64,000 nt of DNA, taken from CAYXVJ01 sp964558445 (GTDB lineage: Bacteria; Bacillota; Clostridia; Saccharofermentanales; Fastidiosipilaceae). Both the position numbers and the translations under genes were made by a program. Location: NCBI GenBank assembly GCA_964558445.1, contig CAZLEA010000001.1, positions 146,828 through 210,827 on the forward strand, in the 5' to 3' direction. This document shows, piece by piece, positions 35,532 to 43,805 of the stretch (positions within the stretch are counted from its first letter, which is position 1; every line of letters begins with the position of its first letter). The notes below the pieces were generated by a model that did not search any database, was not told the DNA's origin, and was given only the letters and a program-made list of their open reading frames with translations.

Positions 35532-35569
35532 AAGGGCTTATAATCGATGCATCTCGACTCTAAGCCCTT
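35532..35569 (-). terminator. Intrinsic terminator of rel
   Basis: AAGGGCTTA and TAAGCCCTT (9 bp, perfect), with an inner AGTCGA/TCGATT pairing, followed on the minus strand by TATTCATTTT. The stretch between this hairpin and the NrdR boxes (35403-35531) shows nothing else that I can name. Confidence 0.82.
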
Positions 35570-35596
35570 CATATACAAAAGAATAGGTGGAATGTA

Positions 35597-38128
35597 CTAT
35601 CGTCCTCGCTGCACCTCGATCACATCGCGAATCGCCTTGATTCGGCCGAGTACGCGATCGTATTGCGCCTGGCTCGTCACCTCGATCGTAAGCATGACGG
35701 TCGCGGTCACATCCTTGTAGGCCTTCATCTGGCCCGAGATAATCGATGCCTTCTCCTCTGCAATCGCGTTCGAGATCTCACTAAGCAAGTGACTGCGGTC
35801 GTGTGCGATGATACGAAGCTCCACTTGGAACGTCTGGTTCGATGCATCGTCCACATCCCAATAGACGTCGATCAAGCGAGAGGCACGCTCAGCATCTTCC
35901 GGTCCGGAGGCGGATGCCGCCAGAATGTTGCGGATATTGGAGCAGTCGCGGCGATGAATCGCAACACCCTTACCCCTCGTGATGTAGCCGACGATGGGAT
36001 CACCCGGGACAGGACTGCAGCAGCGTGACATGCGCACCAGACAGTTATCCATACCAGCAACGACGATGCCAAACTCGTTCTTCGTCTTGCGTTTCTTACT
36101 CTTGGTGCCCGTACCGCGAGTCGGCACGATCTCACCATCAGTCGTGACGGTAGCCGTCTGCGGACTATACACGACCTGACCCGACTGCGAGACCCGATAC
36201 CCAAGCTTCAGTTGTTCGTCTGTCGACAAGCTCTTGATGTACTCGTCTCTAAGCCTCGGAATTACCTTACCTGCCGTAATCGTACCGTGGCCGATCGTCG
36301 CATACAAGTCGTTCATCGTCTGCAGATTGTAACGCTGCAGCATAACTTCGATATAGTCCGGCTTCATCAATTGCAGCGGCGAGAATCCGGTCTTCTTTAG
36401 CTCGCGCTCGAACATGTCCTTACCGCGGGCTATGTCCTCGTCTCGCATCGCCTTCTTGAAGAAGGTGTTGATCTTCGAGCGTGCAGAGCTGGACTTGATC
36501 AGTTTCAGCCAATCTCTGCTCGGCCCCTGAATCTTATCAGACGTCAGTATCTCGACGATATCACCGTTCTGAAGCTCATAAGACAGCGGTACGATTCTGC
36601 CGTTGACCTTCGCTCCGTACATGTGGTTACCGATACCTGAGTGAATCGTATAGGCGAAGTCGATCGGTACCGCACCCTTGGGCAGCGAGATCACGTCACC
36701 TCTGGGCGTGAAGACGAAGACCTCTTCGGTAATCAAGCCCGTCTTCAACGAATCGAGATACTCCGAGGCATCTCGCATGTCCTTCTGCCAATCGAGCAAT
36801 TGGCGCAGCCAAGAGAGCTTGCCCTCGACATCCGCTTCGGTATCGGCAAGTGCGTTGGCCTTCCCCTCCTTGTACTTCCAGTGGGCGGCCAGACCGAACT
36901 CTGCTGTTCGGTGCATCGCATAGGTACGAATCTGCACCTCGAACGGAATGCCCTTGGGACCGATCACAGTCGTATGTAGCGACTGGTACATATTCGGCTT
37001 GGGCATGGCGATATAGTCCTTGAAACGACCGGGCATCGGCTTGTACATCTCGTGTACCTGACCCAATACAGCATAACAATCGGCAACCGTACCAACGATG
37101 ACTCGGCAAGCAAAGAGATCGTAAATCTGATCCAAATGCTTATCCTTCGTGCTCATCTTGCGGTAGATGGAGTAGAAGTGCTTCGGCCGACCCTCGATCT
37201 CGCATTCGATGCCAAGATCGTTGATCTCCTTCTTCAGTTCCATGATCACCTGCTCCAGGTGTTGTTCGCGTTCGGCCCGGCGCTGCGAGATCGCACCCAC
37301 AAGCTCATAGTAAGCATTCGGATCGAGGTAGCGCAGACACATATCCTCGAGCTCCCACTTCCAACGGTAGACACCGAGTCTGCTCGCCAGCGGTGCATAG
37401 ATATCCAGTGTCTCCTGAGCCTTCTGAATCTGCTTCTCTCTGGGCAGATGCTTCATCGTGCGCATATTATGCAGGCGATCGGCAAGCTTGATCCAGATGA
37501 TACGAATATCGTTGGCCATCGCCAGGAACATCTTGCGGAAGTTCTCGGCTTGCAGCTCCTCCTTCGAGTGGAAGCTCATCTTGTCGAGCTTCGTCACACC
37601 ATCTACGAGGTTTGCAACATCCGCGCCGAAGGTAGCGTTAAGCGTCTCCTCCGTAATCCCCGTATCCTCGACCACATCGTGAAGCAAGGCAGCGATAATC
37701 GTCGCCTCATCGACTTCAAGCTCAGTCAGTATATCGGCCACGGCAAGCGGATGAATAATATAGGGTTCACCCGTCGCCCGCTTCTGCTCCTTGTGTGACG
37801 CCATCGCAAAATCGACGGCCTCGTAGATCTTATGCTCATCACCATCGGGCTTGTATGTCTTGTAATGCGTCAGGAGGGTTGCGATCGCCTCCGTCACGTC
37901 CTCGGCATAATGCTCCGGTATATCGGCATAGAGAGAGACATCCGTTTCTCCGTGCTCATGCATGAAAAACTCCGGTGCCAAGACGAGGCCATCCTCTTCT
38001 GTTCGGACAATCGAACGCGTTGCGGCTTCGCTTATCACCATATCTGTCTTCTTATCTGCGGTCTGTGGCGAAACATCCGCTTCTTGATTCGCTCTTGCTT
38101 CTTCTGTACGATCAACTTGATTGTCCAT
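35597..38128 (-). CDS. rel: Bifunctional (p)ppGpp synthetase/hydrolase Rel
   Basis: Rel (843 aa) makes and degrades the stringent-response alarmone (p)ppGpp on starved ribosomes. Domains in order: an acidic N-terminal extension of about 95 residues; HD hydrolase (ALLHDVVEDTGI); synthetase with the RFKDYIAMPKPNMYQSLHTT core, whose RFKD is the RXKD form of bifunctional Rel/SpoT enzymes; TGS (VFTPRGDVISLPKGAVPIDFAY); the zinc-finger/CC region with CCSPVPGD; and a C-terminal ACT domain (ELRIIAHDRSHLLSEI). Both active sites look intact. The extension makes it about 100 aa longer than Bacillus Rel. It follows recJ by 36 bases on the same strand. Confidence 0.96.
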   Translation of the reverse strand: MDNQVDRTEEARANQEADVSPQTADKKTDMVISEAATRSIVRTEEDGLVLAPEFFMHEHGETDVSLYADIPEHYAEDVTEAIATLLTHYKTYKPDGDEHKIYEAVDFAMASHKEQKRATGEPYIIHPLAVADILTELEVDEATIIAALLHDVVEDTGITEETLNATFGADVANLVDGVTKLDKMSFHSKEELQAENFRKMFLAMANDIRIIWIKLADRLHNMRTMKHLPREKQIQKAQETLDIYAPLASRLGVYRWKWELEDMCLRYLDPNAYYELVGAISQRRAEREQHLEQVIMELKKEINDLGIECEIEGRPKHFYSIYRKMSTKDKHLDQIYDLFACRVIVGTVADCYAVLGQVHEMYKPMPGRFKDYIAMPKPNMYQSLHTTVIGPKGIPFEVQIRTYAMHRTAEFGLAAHWKYKEGKANALADTEADVEGKLSWLRQLLDWQKDMRDASEYLDSLKTGLITEEVFVFTPRGDVISLPKGAVPIDFAYTIHSGIGNHMYGAKVNGRIVPLSYELQNGDIVEILTSDKIQGPSRDWLKLIKSSSARSKINTFFKKAMRDEDIARGKDMFERELKKTGFSPLQLMKPDYIEVMLQRYNLQTMNDLYATIGHGTITAGKVIPRLRDEYIKSLSTDEQLKLGYRVSQSGQVVYSPQTATVTTDGEIVPTRGTGTKSKKRKTKNEFGIVVAGMDNCLVRMSRCCSPVPGDPIVGYITRGKGVAIHRRDCSNIRNILAASASGPEDAERASRLIDVYWDVDDASNQTFQVELRIIAHDRSHLLSEISNAIAEEKASIISGQMKAYKDVTATVMLTIEVTSQAQYDRVLGRIKAIRDVIEVQRGR

Positions 38129-38164
38129 GATGTTCCCCTCTCTTCTCTTATTACCGGATCCGTA

Positions 38165-40288
38165 TCAATTGGCTTGTAAGCGCTTCCAGGTCGGTGTCCC
38201 GTAGAGATCGGCCTTGCCCATCGCCGGCTTCAATCCCAAGAGGTATTCGTTTCGGTTGATGACCCGAAGTGCGATGAGGCCAGCCTCGTGGTACATGTCC
38301 AGGGTTCGCCTGATATGGAAATGGTTTGTCTCTATATTATACATGCTTTGGAGTACATTCGTCAGTTCGCCAACACCTAGTCGCTCAGGTGCACCTGCGA
38401 GGCGCCCCATGAGATAGCGGTACAAGTTAGCCAGAACATCTCTCTTCGGAGCCAAATCCTCCACATCCGCCCCCAGAATTGCTGCGAGCTCTACGCCGCT
38501 CCACTCGCCGTAGCGAGAATAGAGTAGCTCTTGTTCCGCCTGTAACGGATCGCTAGCAAAGGACGATTGTGTAACTGCATCCGAGAGCGCGTGCCCTTCG
38601 ACGAAGAGTTGCAAGTTCTCTTGACCCCTGAAGTGATTCACTTGTAAACGCACGAGGAAGTCTGCCCGCTGCGTATCGGCCGCAAGCTTCGATGCGGCGG
38701 AGAAGTAGATAGCCGGCAGCGAGGGTGAGCCGCCAATCGACAGCCCCAAGCGTAGATGACGCTTATCCTGCCCGATCAACCAATGCTCTCTGATCTCGGC
38801 ATCGCGAAGAAGGAAGTAGGGCTCGGGATTCCCCTCACCGAACGGCTCCAAGCGGGCCAAGTCATACGCGTGCTCCAGCGTACAATCTTCCGGTGTCAAT
38901 TCGAATTCGTAGTAGGCTTCTTCGCCCTGCATCTCTTCGTTCGTCACAGCGTCAGCTGCAGCCAAGAAGGCTCTTCGAAACGCCTTCAGTTGGTCCAGCT
39001 CGATCTCGACACCGGCTGCCGCATGATGTCCGCCAAACTGTTTGCAGTGCGCGGAAGCGGCTCGAATCAAGTCGAGGACACTGTGGTCGCCGTATGCGCG
39101 GGCCGAACCGCGCCAAAACGGTTTGCCCGGATCGGATTCCTCATCTCGCATCAAAGCGACAACGGGACAAGCGAGGCGCTCGGTCAAGCGCTGGGCGATG
39201 ATACCCATGACGCCCGCATGACCGTTTTTGAGGCTGACGACAACACCCTTGTGCTCCAGGCAATCCGGATGTGCTTGAAGCTCTGCGAGCGCTTCGGTGA
39301 CGGCTTCTGCCTCTATCTCCTTGCGATCGTTGTTCTGCTTCAACAATTCTGTGGCCAGGCGAGTTGCTTCCTCTTCCGTATCGGTCAAGAGCAAGTCGAG
39401 CGCAGTCGCGCTGTCACCCAAACGACCGGCCGCGTTCACCTTCGGGCTGAGCTTGTAGGCCAGATCCGAGGCTACGCAGAGAGTCGATTCGATCTTAACG
39501 GAGCGCATCAGGGCGAGTAGGCCGCATAACGGCGCGTGGCGAAGCTTCTGTATCCCCATGCGTACGATGCTGCGGTTCTCACCGATCAATTGCATCGAGT
39601 CACCGACTGTACCGAGAGCGGCCAGGTCAACCACGTCCTGCCATAAGTCCTCCCTATCCAGTCTTATGGCCAGCGCTTGGACAAGCTTCAACGCGACACC
39701 GGCACCGGAGAGATCTGCGTACGGCGACGAATCATCCAAGCGATTTGGGTTCACCACGGCATTCGCCCGCGGCAGCTCGGGCAGGCAGCTGTGATGGTCC
39801 GTAATCAATACGTCGATACCGGCCTCGCGCAGCGAATCGACCTCGGCGAAGCTCTGGACTCCGCAATCGCAAGTTATAAGCAAGTCGACGGCTTCTGCCT
39901 TCGCAGCCAAAACACCGCCCTCTGCCAGCCCATAGCCATCCGTCAGGCGATTCGGAATATAAGCCGTTACCTCGAGGCCGAGCCTGCGAAGAGAGCGTAG
40001 TAAGATCGCAGTCGAAGTCACACCATCCGTGTCATAATCGCCGTGGACCAAGACCCTGGCCCCACGCTCGATCAACGGCAAGAGGAGGTCTACGGCCGTG
40101 TCCATATCCTCCATCAGATAGGGGTCGCCCAGGGGCGGTATCTCTTCGGCCAACATCAACTCGGCTTCAACGCCCGTGATGCCGCGAAGCATGAGGACAC
40201 GCTCAGCTAGCGATAAGCCGTCCAATCGAGACGGATCGCCCTGCCATTCTTGTGATCGATTCTTCCTATTATCCAAGCGTGCTGACAT
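38165..40288 (-). CDS. recJ: Single-stranded-DNA-specific exonuclease RecJ
   Basis: RecJ (707 aa) is a 5'-3' single-strand exonuclease in recombination, mismatch and base excision repair. The DHH-family motifs are complete: VHGDYDTDGVTSTAILL, TCDCGVQSFAEV, ITDHHSCLPELP, GAGVALKLVQAL, with DHHA1 motif FGGHHAAAGVEIELDQ. The last 100 or so residues form an extra winged-helix-like piece (VGELTNVLQSMYNIE, FHIRRTLDMYHEAGLIALR) seen in some clostridial RecJ proteins. It leads a recJ-rel pair and follows rpsU after a terminator. ATG at 40288. Confidence 0.95.
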   Translation of the reverse strand: MSARLDNRKNRSQEWQGDPSRLDGLSLAERVLMLRGITGVEAELMLAEEIPPLGDPYLMEDMDTAVDLLLPLIERGARVLVHGDYDTDGVTSTAILLRSLRRLGLEVTAYIPNRLTDGYGLAEGGVLAAKAEAVDLLITCDCGVQSFAEVDSLREAGIDVLITDHHSCLPELPRANAVVNPNRLDDSSPYADLSGAGVALKLVQALAIRLDREDLWQDVVDLAALGTVGDSMQLIGENRSIVRMGIQKLRHAPLCGLLALMRSVKIESTLCVASDLAYKLSPKVNAAGRLGDSATALDLLLTDTEEEATRLATELLKQNNDRKEIEAEAVTEALAELQAHPDCLEHKGVVVSLKNGHAGVMGIIAQRLTERLACPVVALMRDEESDPGKPFWRGSARAYGDHSVLDLIRAASAHCKQFGGHHAAAGVEIELDQLKAFRRAFLAAADAVTNEEMQGEEAYYEFELTPEDCTLEHAYDLARLEPFGEGNPEPYFLLRDAEIREHWLIGQDKRHLRLGLSIGGSPSLPAIYFSAASKLAADTQRADFLVRLQVNHFRGQENLQLFVEGHALSDAVTQSSFASDPLQAEQELLYSRYGEWSGVELAAILGADVEDLAPKRDVLANLYRYLMGRLAGAPERLGVGELTNVLQSMYNIETNHFHIRRTLDMYHEAGLIALRVINRNEYLLGLKPAMGKADLYGTPTWKRLQAN

Positions 40289-40328
40289 TTAAGCCCTACC
40301 TTCCCACGATTCTTCTTCTTATACAAAG

Positions 40329-40363
40329 ACAACCCAGCGCTCAAGGATGAGTCACCGGGTTGT
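40329..40363 (-). terminator. Intrinsic terminator of rpsU
   Basis: ACAACCC and GGGTTGT pair around an inner TCA/TGA stem, followed on the minus strand by CTTTGTAT. It lies between rpsU and recJ. Confidence 0.65.
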
Positions 40364-40419
40364 TTGATTCCCTTATGGCCTTCTTGCTGCGACGTCACGT
40401 AGCTGCAAGGGGACAAAAA

Positions 40420-40593
40420 TTAATGCTTTCTCTTACGAGCAGCTTCCGACTTCTTCTTACGCCGTACACTGGGCTTCTCGTAGTGCTCTCTCTTGCGGAC
40501 CTCCGCTAGAACGCCGGACCTTGCGCATGAACGCTTAAAACGACGCAGTGCGCTGTCAAGGGACTCATTTTCTTTAACTCTGACTTCTGACAT
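40420..40593 (-). CDS. rpsU: 30S ribosomal protein S21
   Basis: S21 (57 aa), a small basic protein of the 30S platform that helps initiation. The translation starts MSEVRVKENESLDSALRRFK, continues RSCARSGVLAEVRKREHYEK and PSVRRKKKSEAARKRKH, and matches the family across its whole length. The ATG at 40593 is preceded by GAGGAGGGAGAAT. It lies downstream of the sugar-island oxidoreductase on the same strand and has its own terminator before recJ. Confidence 0.97.
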   Translation of the reverse strand: MSEVRVKENESLDSALRRFKRSCARSGVLAEVRKREHYEKPSVRRKKKSEAARKRKH

Positions 40594-40641
40594 ATTCTCC
40601 CTCCTCTCGGCGGCAAATACAGTACAGGACCGTTCTTTGCA

Positions 40642-41829
40642 TTAATACGCTTCATTATAAACGCAACAATTCGCGCCGTCAAGTTCACGGGGTAATTTCC
40701 AGAGCTCGTAAGCCCTGCCGAGGCATTCGTCTAAGCCCGGTACATAGTACTGACCATAGTCCGAGTCTCTGGCAATTCGATTTGCGGGGAACATCGGCGA
40801 ATCGGGCTGTGTCTCCTCGATATATGCCATGCACTTCGTGTGCTGACTTGCCGCCTCGATCCCGCAGATCACGCTTGCCTCACCAAGAACCACATCTCGC
40901 ATCAAGACGAGCTTCCTAGCATCATCTTCGTTTGGGTAGCCGTAATCGATCACTGTGCCGTCGTGCAAGCGGCCCTCGACACGTATGCCGCCCTCGTCCG
41001 TAAACGCCTTGGCAACACCTTGTTCAAACTCGAAGACGAACTCGGGCTCTCTTGCCTTCTCCTTGGCTACGGCGTGCGTCACGAGGTAGAGCAGTTCTGC
41101 ACCGCTCTTGATCCGAACACGCATCGCACAGGTATCGAACGTCTCGATAGGATTCGCGCGATACGTCTCGAATTCGATCTCTTGCGGCACAGCTGCCGCA
41201 TCCAATTCATCGCCTGCTACATAGAGCATGTTGTGCAGGTAGTGTGCCGTCGCATTAGACGCCACACTATCCAGGATCAACTCCCCGCCCGGCGTGCGCT
41301 TCTTCCCGCCCCAACCGCTGCCGCGTGCGTAATACGCATCGTTTCGCGGCCACAAGACGATCGTCTTCATACGCAGAATCTTCCCGTAGTGACCGGCCAG
41401 CACATCTCGCTTGAGATCTCCGATAGCTTGGCTGTGCGACCACTGATAGCCCACGCTTACCTGCTTACCGGTTCGGCGGCTCACGTCAAGCAGTTCCTCG
41501 GTGTCAGCAAGTGACGCAGCTACAGGCTTCTCACAGAGCACGTGACTGCCGTGCTCCATACAGTAGACCGTCTGCGGTTTATGGAAATGTGTCGGTGTCG
41601 AGATGACGGCCAGATCGGCTTCATGCTCGGCATAGAATTCGTCTAAGCGATCGTAGATAGGTACGCCGTGCTCCAGAAGCAGCGGATAGGCTCTGCTACT
41701 CTTGGCATACGGATCGACAACGCCGATCACCCGCATTCCATCCTTCTTCTCCGGTCCGAGAATCGCGTCTACGTAGGTCGTACCGTAACCGCCGACGCCA
41801 ACCAGAAGTACCGTAACATCTTGTCTCAT
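40642..41829 (-). CDS. Gfo/Idh/MocA-family oxidoreductase
   Basis: A 395-aa NAD(P)-dependent sugar or polyol dehydrogenase-like protein. The Rossmann motif is LLVGVGGYGTTYVDAIL, then VISTPTHFHKPQ and the family's HVLCEKPVAAS with the catalytic-region Lys; the C-terminal alpha/beta domain follows. The substrate is not readable. I chose the ATG at 41829 (MRQDVTVLLVG), with AGGA 8 bases upstream; ATGs at 41838 and earlier would press against or overlap the preceding gene. It sits 19 bases after a TIM-barrel isomerase-like gene, a common pairing for sugar oxidation/epimerisation routes, and ends the sugar island before rpsU. Confidence 0.87.
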   Translation of the reverse strand: MRQDVTVLLVGVGGYGTTYVDAILGPEKKDGMRVIGVVDPYAKSSRAYPLLLEHGVPIYDRLDEFYAEHEADLAVISTPTHFHKPQTVYCMEHGSHVLCEKPVAASLADTEELLDVSRRTGKQVSVGYQWSHSQAIGDLKRDVLAGHYGKILRMKTIVLWPRNDAYYARGSGWGGKKRTPGGELILDSVASNATAHYLHNMLYVAGDELDAAAVPQEIEFETYRANPIETFDTCAMRVRIKSGAELLYLVTHAVAKEKAREPEFVFEFEQGVAKAFTDEGGIRVEGRLHDGTVIDYGYPNEDDARKLVLMRDVVLGEASVICGIEAASQHTKCMAYIEETQPDSPMFPANRIARDSDYGQYYVPGLDECLGRAYELWKLPRELDGANCCVYNEAY

Positions 41830-41848
41830 CACACACATCCTGACTACT

Positions 41849-42607
41849 CTATCTAGCGGCATGGGCTCGGAAGAGCTCCAGCGCGCGTTTCGTATCCTCT
41901 AGGTAATTGTCCGATCCCGCTTCGATGCTCACACGCTTCCGGTAGCCGCTGGCCCGGATTGCATCCAGAATCTCAAACATCTGCTCTTCTGTCACCGGGA
42001 TCTTCCTCTCGCGGGTCGCGATATGGATGTGGTCCAGCGGAGCGAGGCGAGCCAAATCATCTAGCGGTTCGCCGTTGGCATACATATGGTAGACATCCGC
42101 CAAGACACCGATATGGGACAGGTTCAGCGAAGCTACCAAGGAGGCAGCCTCATCTACCGTATTGATGATATTGGTCTCGACATAGCTAAGCGGCTCGAGT
42201 ACGATTCTGATGTCATACTTCGCAGCAATCTCATCCATCAAGCCAAGAAGCTCTATGAGTTCTCTGATCGCTTCCGGATACGTAAGCGGCTCACGGTAGC
42301 GTCTGGCGGCTCCGCTGCCGAAGACCATGACCTTGACCCCAAGCTTGCTGACGCGAGACACTACGTGCTCGACATAGGCCAAGACCTTCGTCAGATCGCG
42401 CTCCGGACCGACCAACACCGTATCGCCGGAGAAGAAGACGTTCGTACTGCGAACGGGCGTCCGAAGTGCCAAGAAGCCTTGTAACTGCTCCTCATATTCG
42501 GCATCACTCAAGACAGCCATGCTGTTCGCGTTCACTTCGAAATAATCAAAACCGTAAGCATCGATCACCACGGCATCCTTCAAGCCGCAACAAATTCCAA
42601 ATTCCAT
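41849..42607 (-). CDS. Sugar phosphate isomerase/epimerase-like TIM-barrel protein
   Basis: A 252-aa protein of the xylose isomerase-like/AP endonuclease-2 TIM-barrel family. Signs are the start MEFGICCGLKDAVVIDAYGF, DYFEVNANS (first Glu), LEPLSYVETNIIN (metal-binding Glu), GVLADVYHMYANGE (Asp, His), LDHIHIATRERK (His) and VSIEAGSDN (last Glu). These form the usual divalent-metal site of sugar isomerases and epimerases. The substrate is unknown. It lies between the AraC regulator and the Gfo/Idh/MocA oxidoreductase on the same strand, so the two enzymes probably act on the same sugar. The ATG is preceded by AGGAG. Confidence 0.87.
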   Translation of the reverse strand: MEFGICCGLKDAVVIDAYGFDYFEVNANSMAVLSDAEYEEQLQGFLALRTPVRSTNVFFSGDTVLVGPERDLTKVLAYVEHVVSRVSKLGVKVMVFGSGAARRYREPLTYPEAIRELIELLGLMDEIAAKYDIRIVLEPLSYVETNIINTVDEAASLVASLNLSHIGVLADVYHMYANGEPLDDLARLAPLDHIHIATRERKIPVTEEQMFEILDAIRASGYRKRVSIEAGSDNYLEDTKRALELFRAHAAR

Positions 42608-42654
42608 GTCACTCTCCTCATATTGAACGAGTATAAACGAATACTTCTATAGAT

Positions 42655-43686
42655 TTATGCTTCTGCAAGGTGTTCCTTACCATTTCTGAGATCCTCCGGC
42701 AGCATCCAACCCGAATACTCCACGATCGTCGGGCTCACGTCATCCGGACCCAATTGCATTATGCGCTTGCGATACTCGCGTGGGCTCAGGCCCATCACCT
42801 TGGCGAACGCACGGTTATACGTCGAAACCGATTGGAAGCCGACTCGGCTGGAGATATTCAGAACACTGTCCTTGCTATTGCACAGCAAGTGACAAGACTT
42901 CAAGATCCTCGTGCTGTTGATATATTCGAGCGGTGTCGTACCCATGATCTCGGAGAAGACGCGACGAAAGTGCGTCGGACTCCAATGGCACAAGTCCGCC
43001 AAGTGATCCGTTGAGAATTGCTGTGTATAGTGGTTCTCCACATACTCCAAGGCGGGCGCGATCACAAGCGGATTCATCGCATGGGCTACCGATCCGATCA
43101 AGCCTTCGCTCGAGCCCGAATCCGGTACACCGTTCGACGACATCGCACTAAGCAAACGATGGATATCGATATAGAAGGCCAAGAGCAGGCTTCTCGTGCT
43201 GAGCTCATACTCCGGCTTCTGTTCTTCTAGTTCCTTGAACACAAGGGATAAGGTCTTATAGAGGTGTGGGTAGTCCTTCTGTTTGTAGACATAGCGATAC
43301 TGCACGAAGTCGAACGGTAGCAGATCGAAGCTCTTCCAATTCGGAGGGAGATACTTGTCGAACATCGCCTTGGGATCAAAAAAGATATAGGTCCAGCGAC
43401 TCTCGGTACCGGGTGTGCTATATGTCGTATGCGGCACGTTTCGCGGCACAACGGTCATATCACCTGCTTCGAAGCGAATCTTCTCACCATAGAAGTCCAT
43501 CATACCGCTGTCGCTGTGACAGTAGCCGATCTCCAAACAATTATGGAAATGCAAACGATCGCTCGGTACATCCGAGATGCGCCAGTGGTCACCGTTCAGG
43601 AAAACAAGTGGGAAATCCAACGGAAGAAAATAGTTGCGATATTCAGTTATGACTCTCTGCTTAGTCACGTCTTGTACCTCGTGCAT
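42655..43686 (-). CDS. AraC-family transcriptional regulator
   Basis: A 343-aa regulator. The N-terminal half is a cupin-like sensing domain (DRLHFHNCLEIGYCHSDSG, GDMTVVPRNVPHTTY). The C-terminal half has two helix-turn-helix motifs of the AraC/XylS type: FSTDHLADLCHWSPTHFRRVF and the second, ISSRVGFQSVSTYNRAFAKVMG, followed by SPREYRK. It lies directly downstream of the ABC transporter genes and a terminator, and upstream of the TIM-barrel and oxidoreductase genes. It is therefore the probable activator of the sugar island, perhaps responding to rhamnose or a galactosyl-rhamnoside; that ligand is inference. Confidence 0.92.
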   Translation of the reverse strand: MHEVQDVTKQRVITEYRNYFLPLDFPLVFLNGDHWRISDVPSDRLHFHNCLEIGYCHSDSGMMDFYGEKIRFEAGDMTVVPRNVPHTTYSTPGTESRWTYIFFDPKAMFDKYLPPNWKSFDLLPFDFVQYRYVYKQKDYPHLYKTLSLVFKELEEQKPEYELSTRSLLLAFYIDIHRLLSAMSSNGVPDSGSSEGLIGSVAHAMNPLVIAPALEYVENHYTQQFSTDHLADLCHWSPTHFRRVFSEIMGTTPLEYINSTRILKSCHLLCNSKDSVLNISSRVGFQSVSTYNRAFAKVMGLSPREYRKRIMQLGPDDVSPTIVEYSGWMLPEDLRNGKEHLAEA

Positions 43687-43728
43687 GCCGACTTACCTCC
43701 TTCATTATACCTGTTTCAAGAATAGAAT

Positions 43729-43769
43729 CACCCCCGACCCCCTGTAAGATGTACAGCAGATCGAGGGTG
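43729..43769 (-). terminator. Terminator after the sugar-binding lipoprotein gene
   Basis: CACCCTCGA and TCGGGGGTG pair on the minus strand, with an inner CTGT/ACAG. The tail ATTCTATTCTTG is only moderately U-rich. Two direct copies of TTGTCATGCA (43775-43784, 43790-43799) lie between the gene and the hairpin. Confidence 0.65.
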
Positions 43770-43805
43770 CTTGCTTGTCATGCATCAAATTGTCATGCAA
43801 ATCGC

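Noticed and set aside
43775..43799. Attachment site or transposon trace in the repeated TTGTCATGCA
   Set aside because: Only two 10-base copies 15 bases apart, with no integrase, transposase or terminal inverted repeats nearby.
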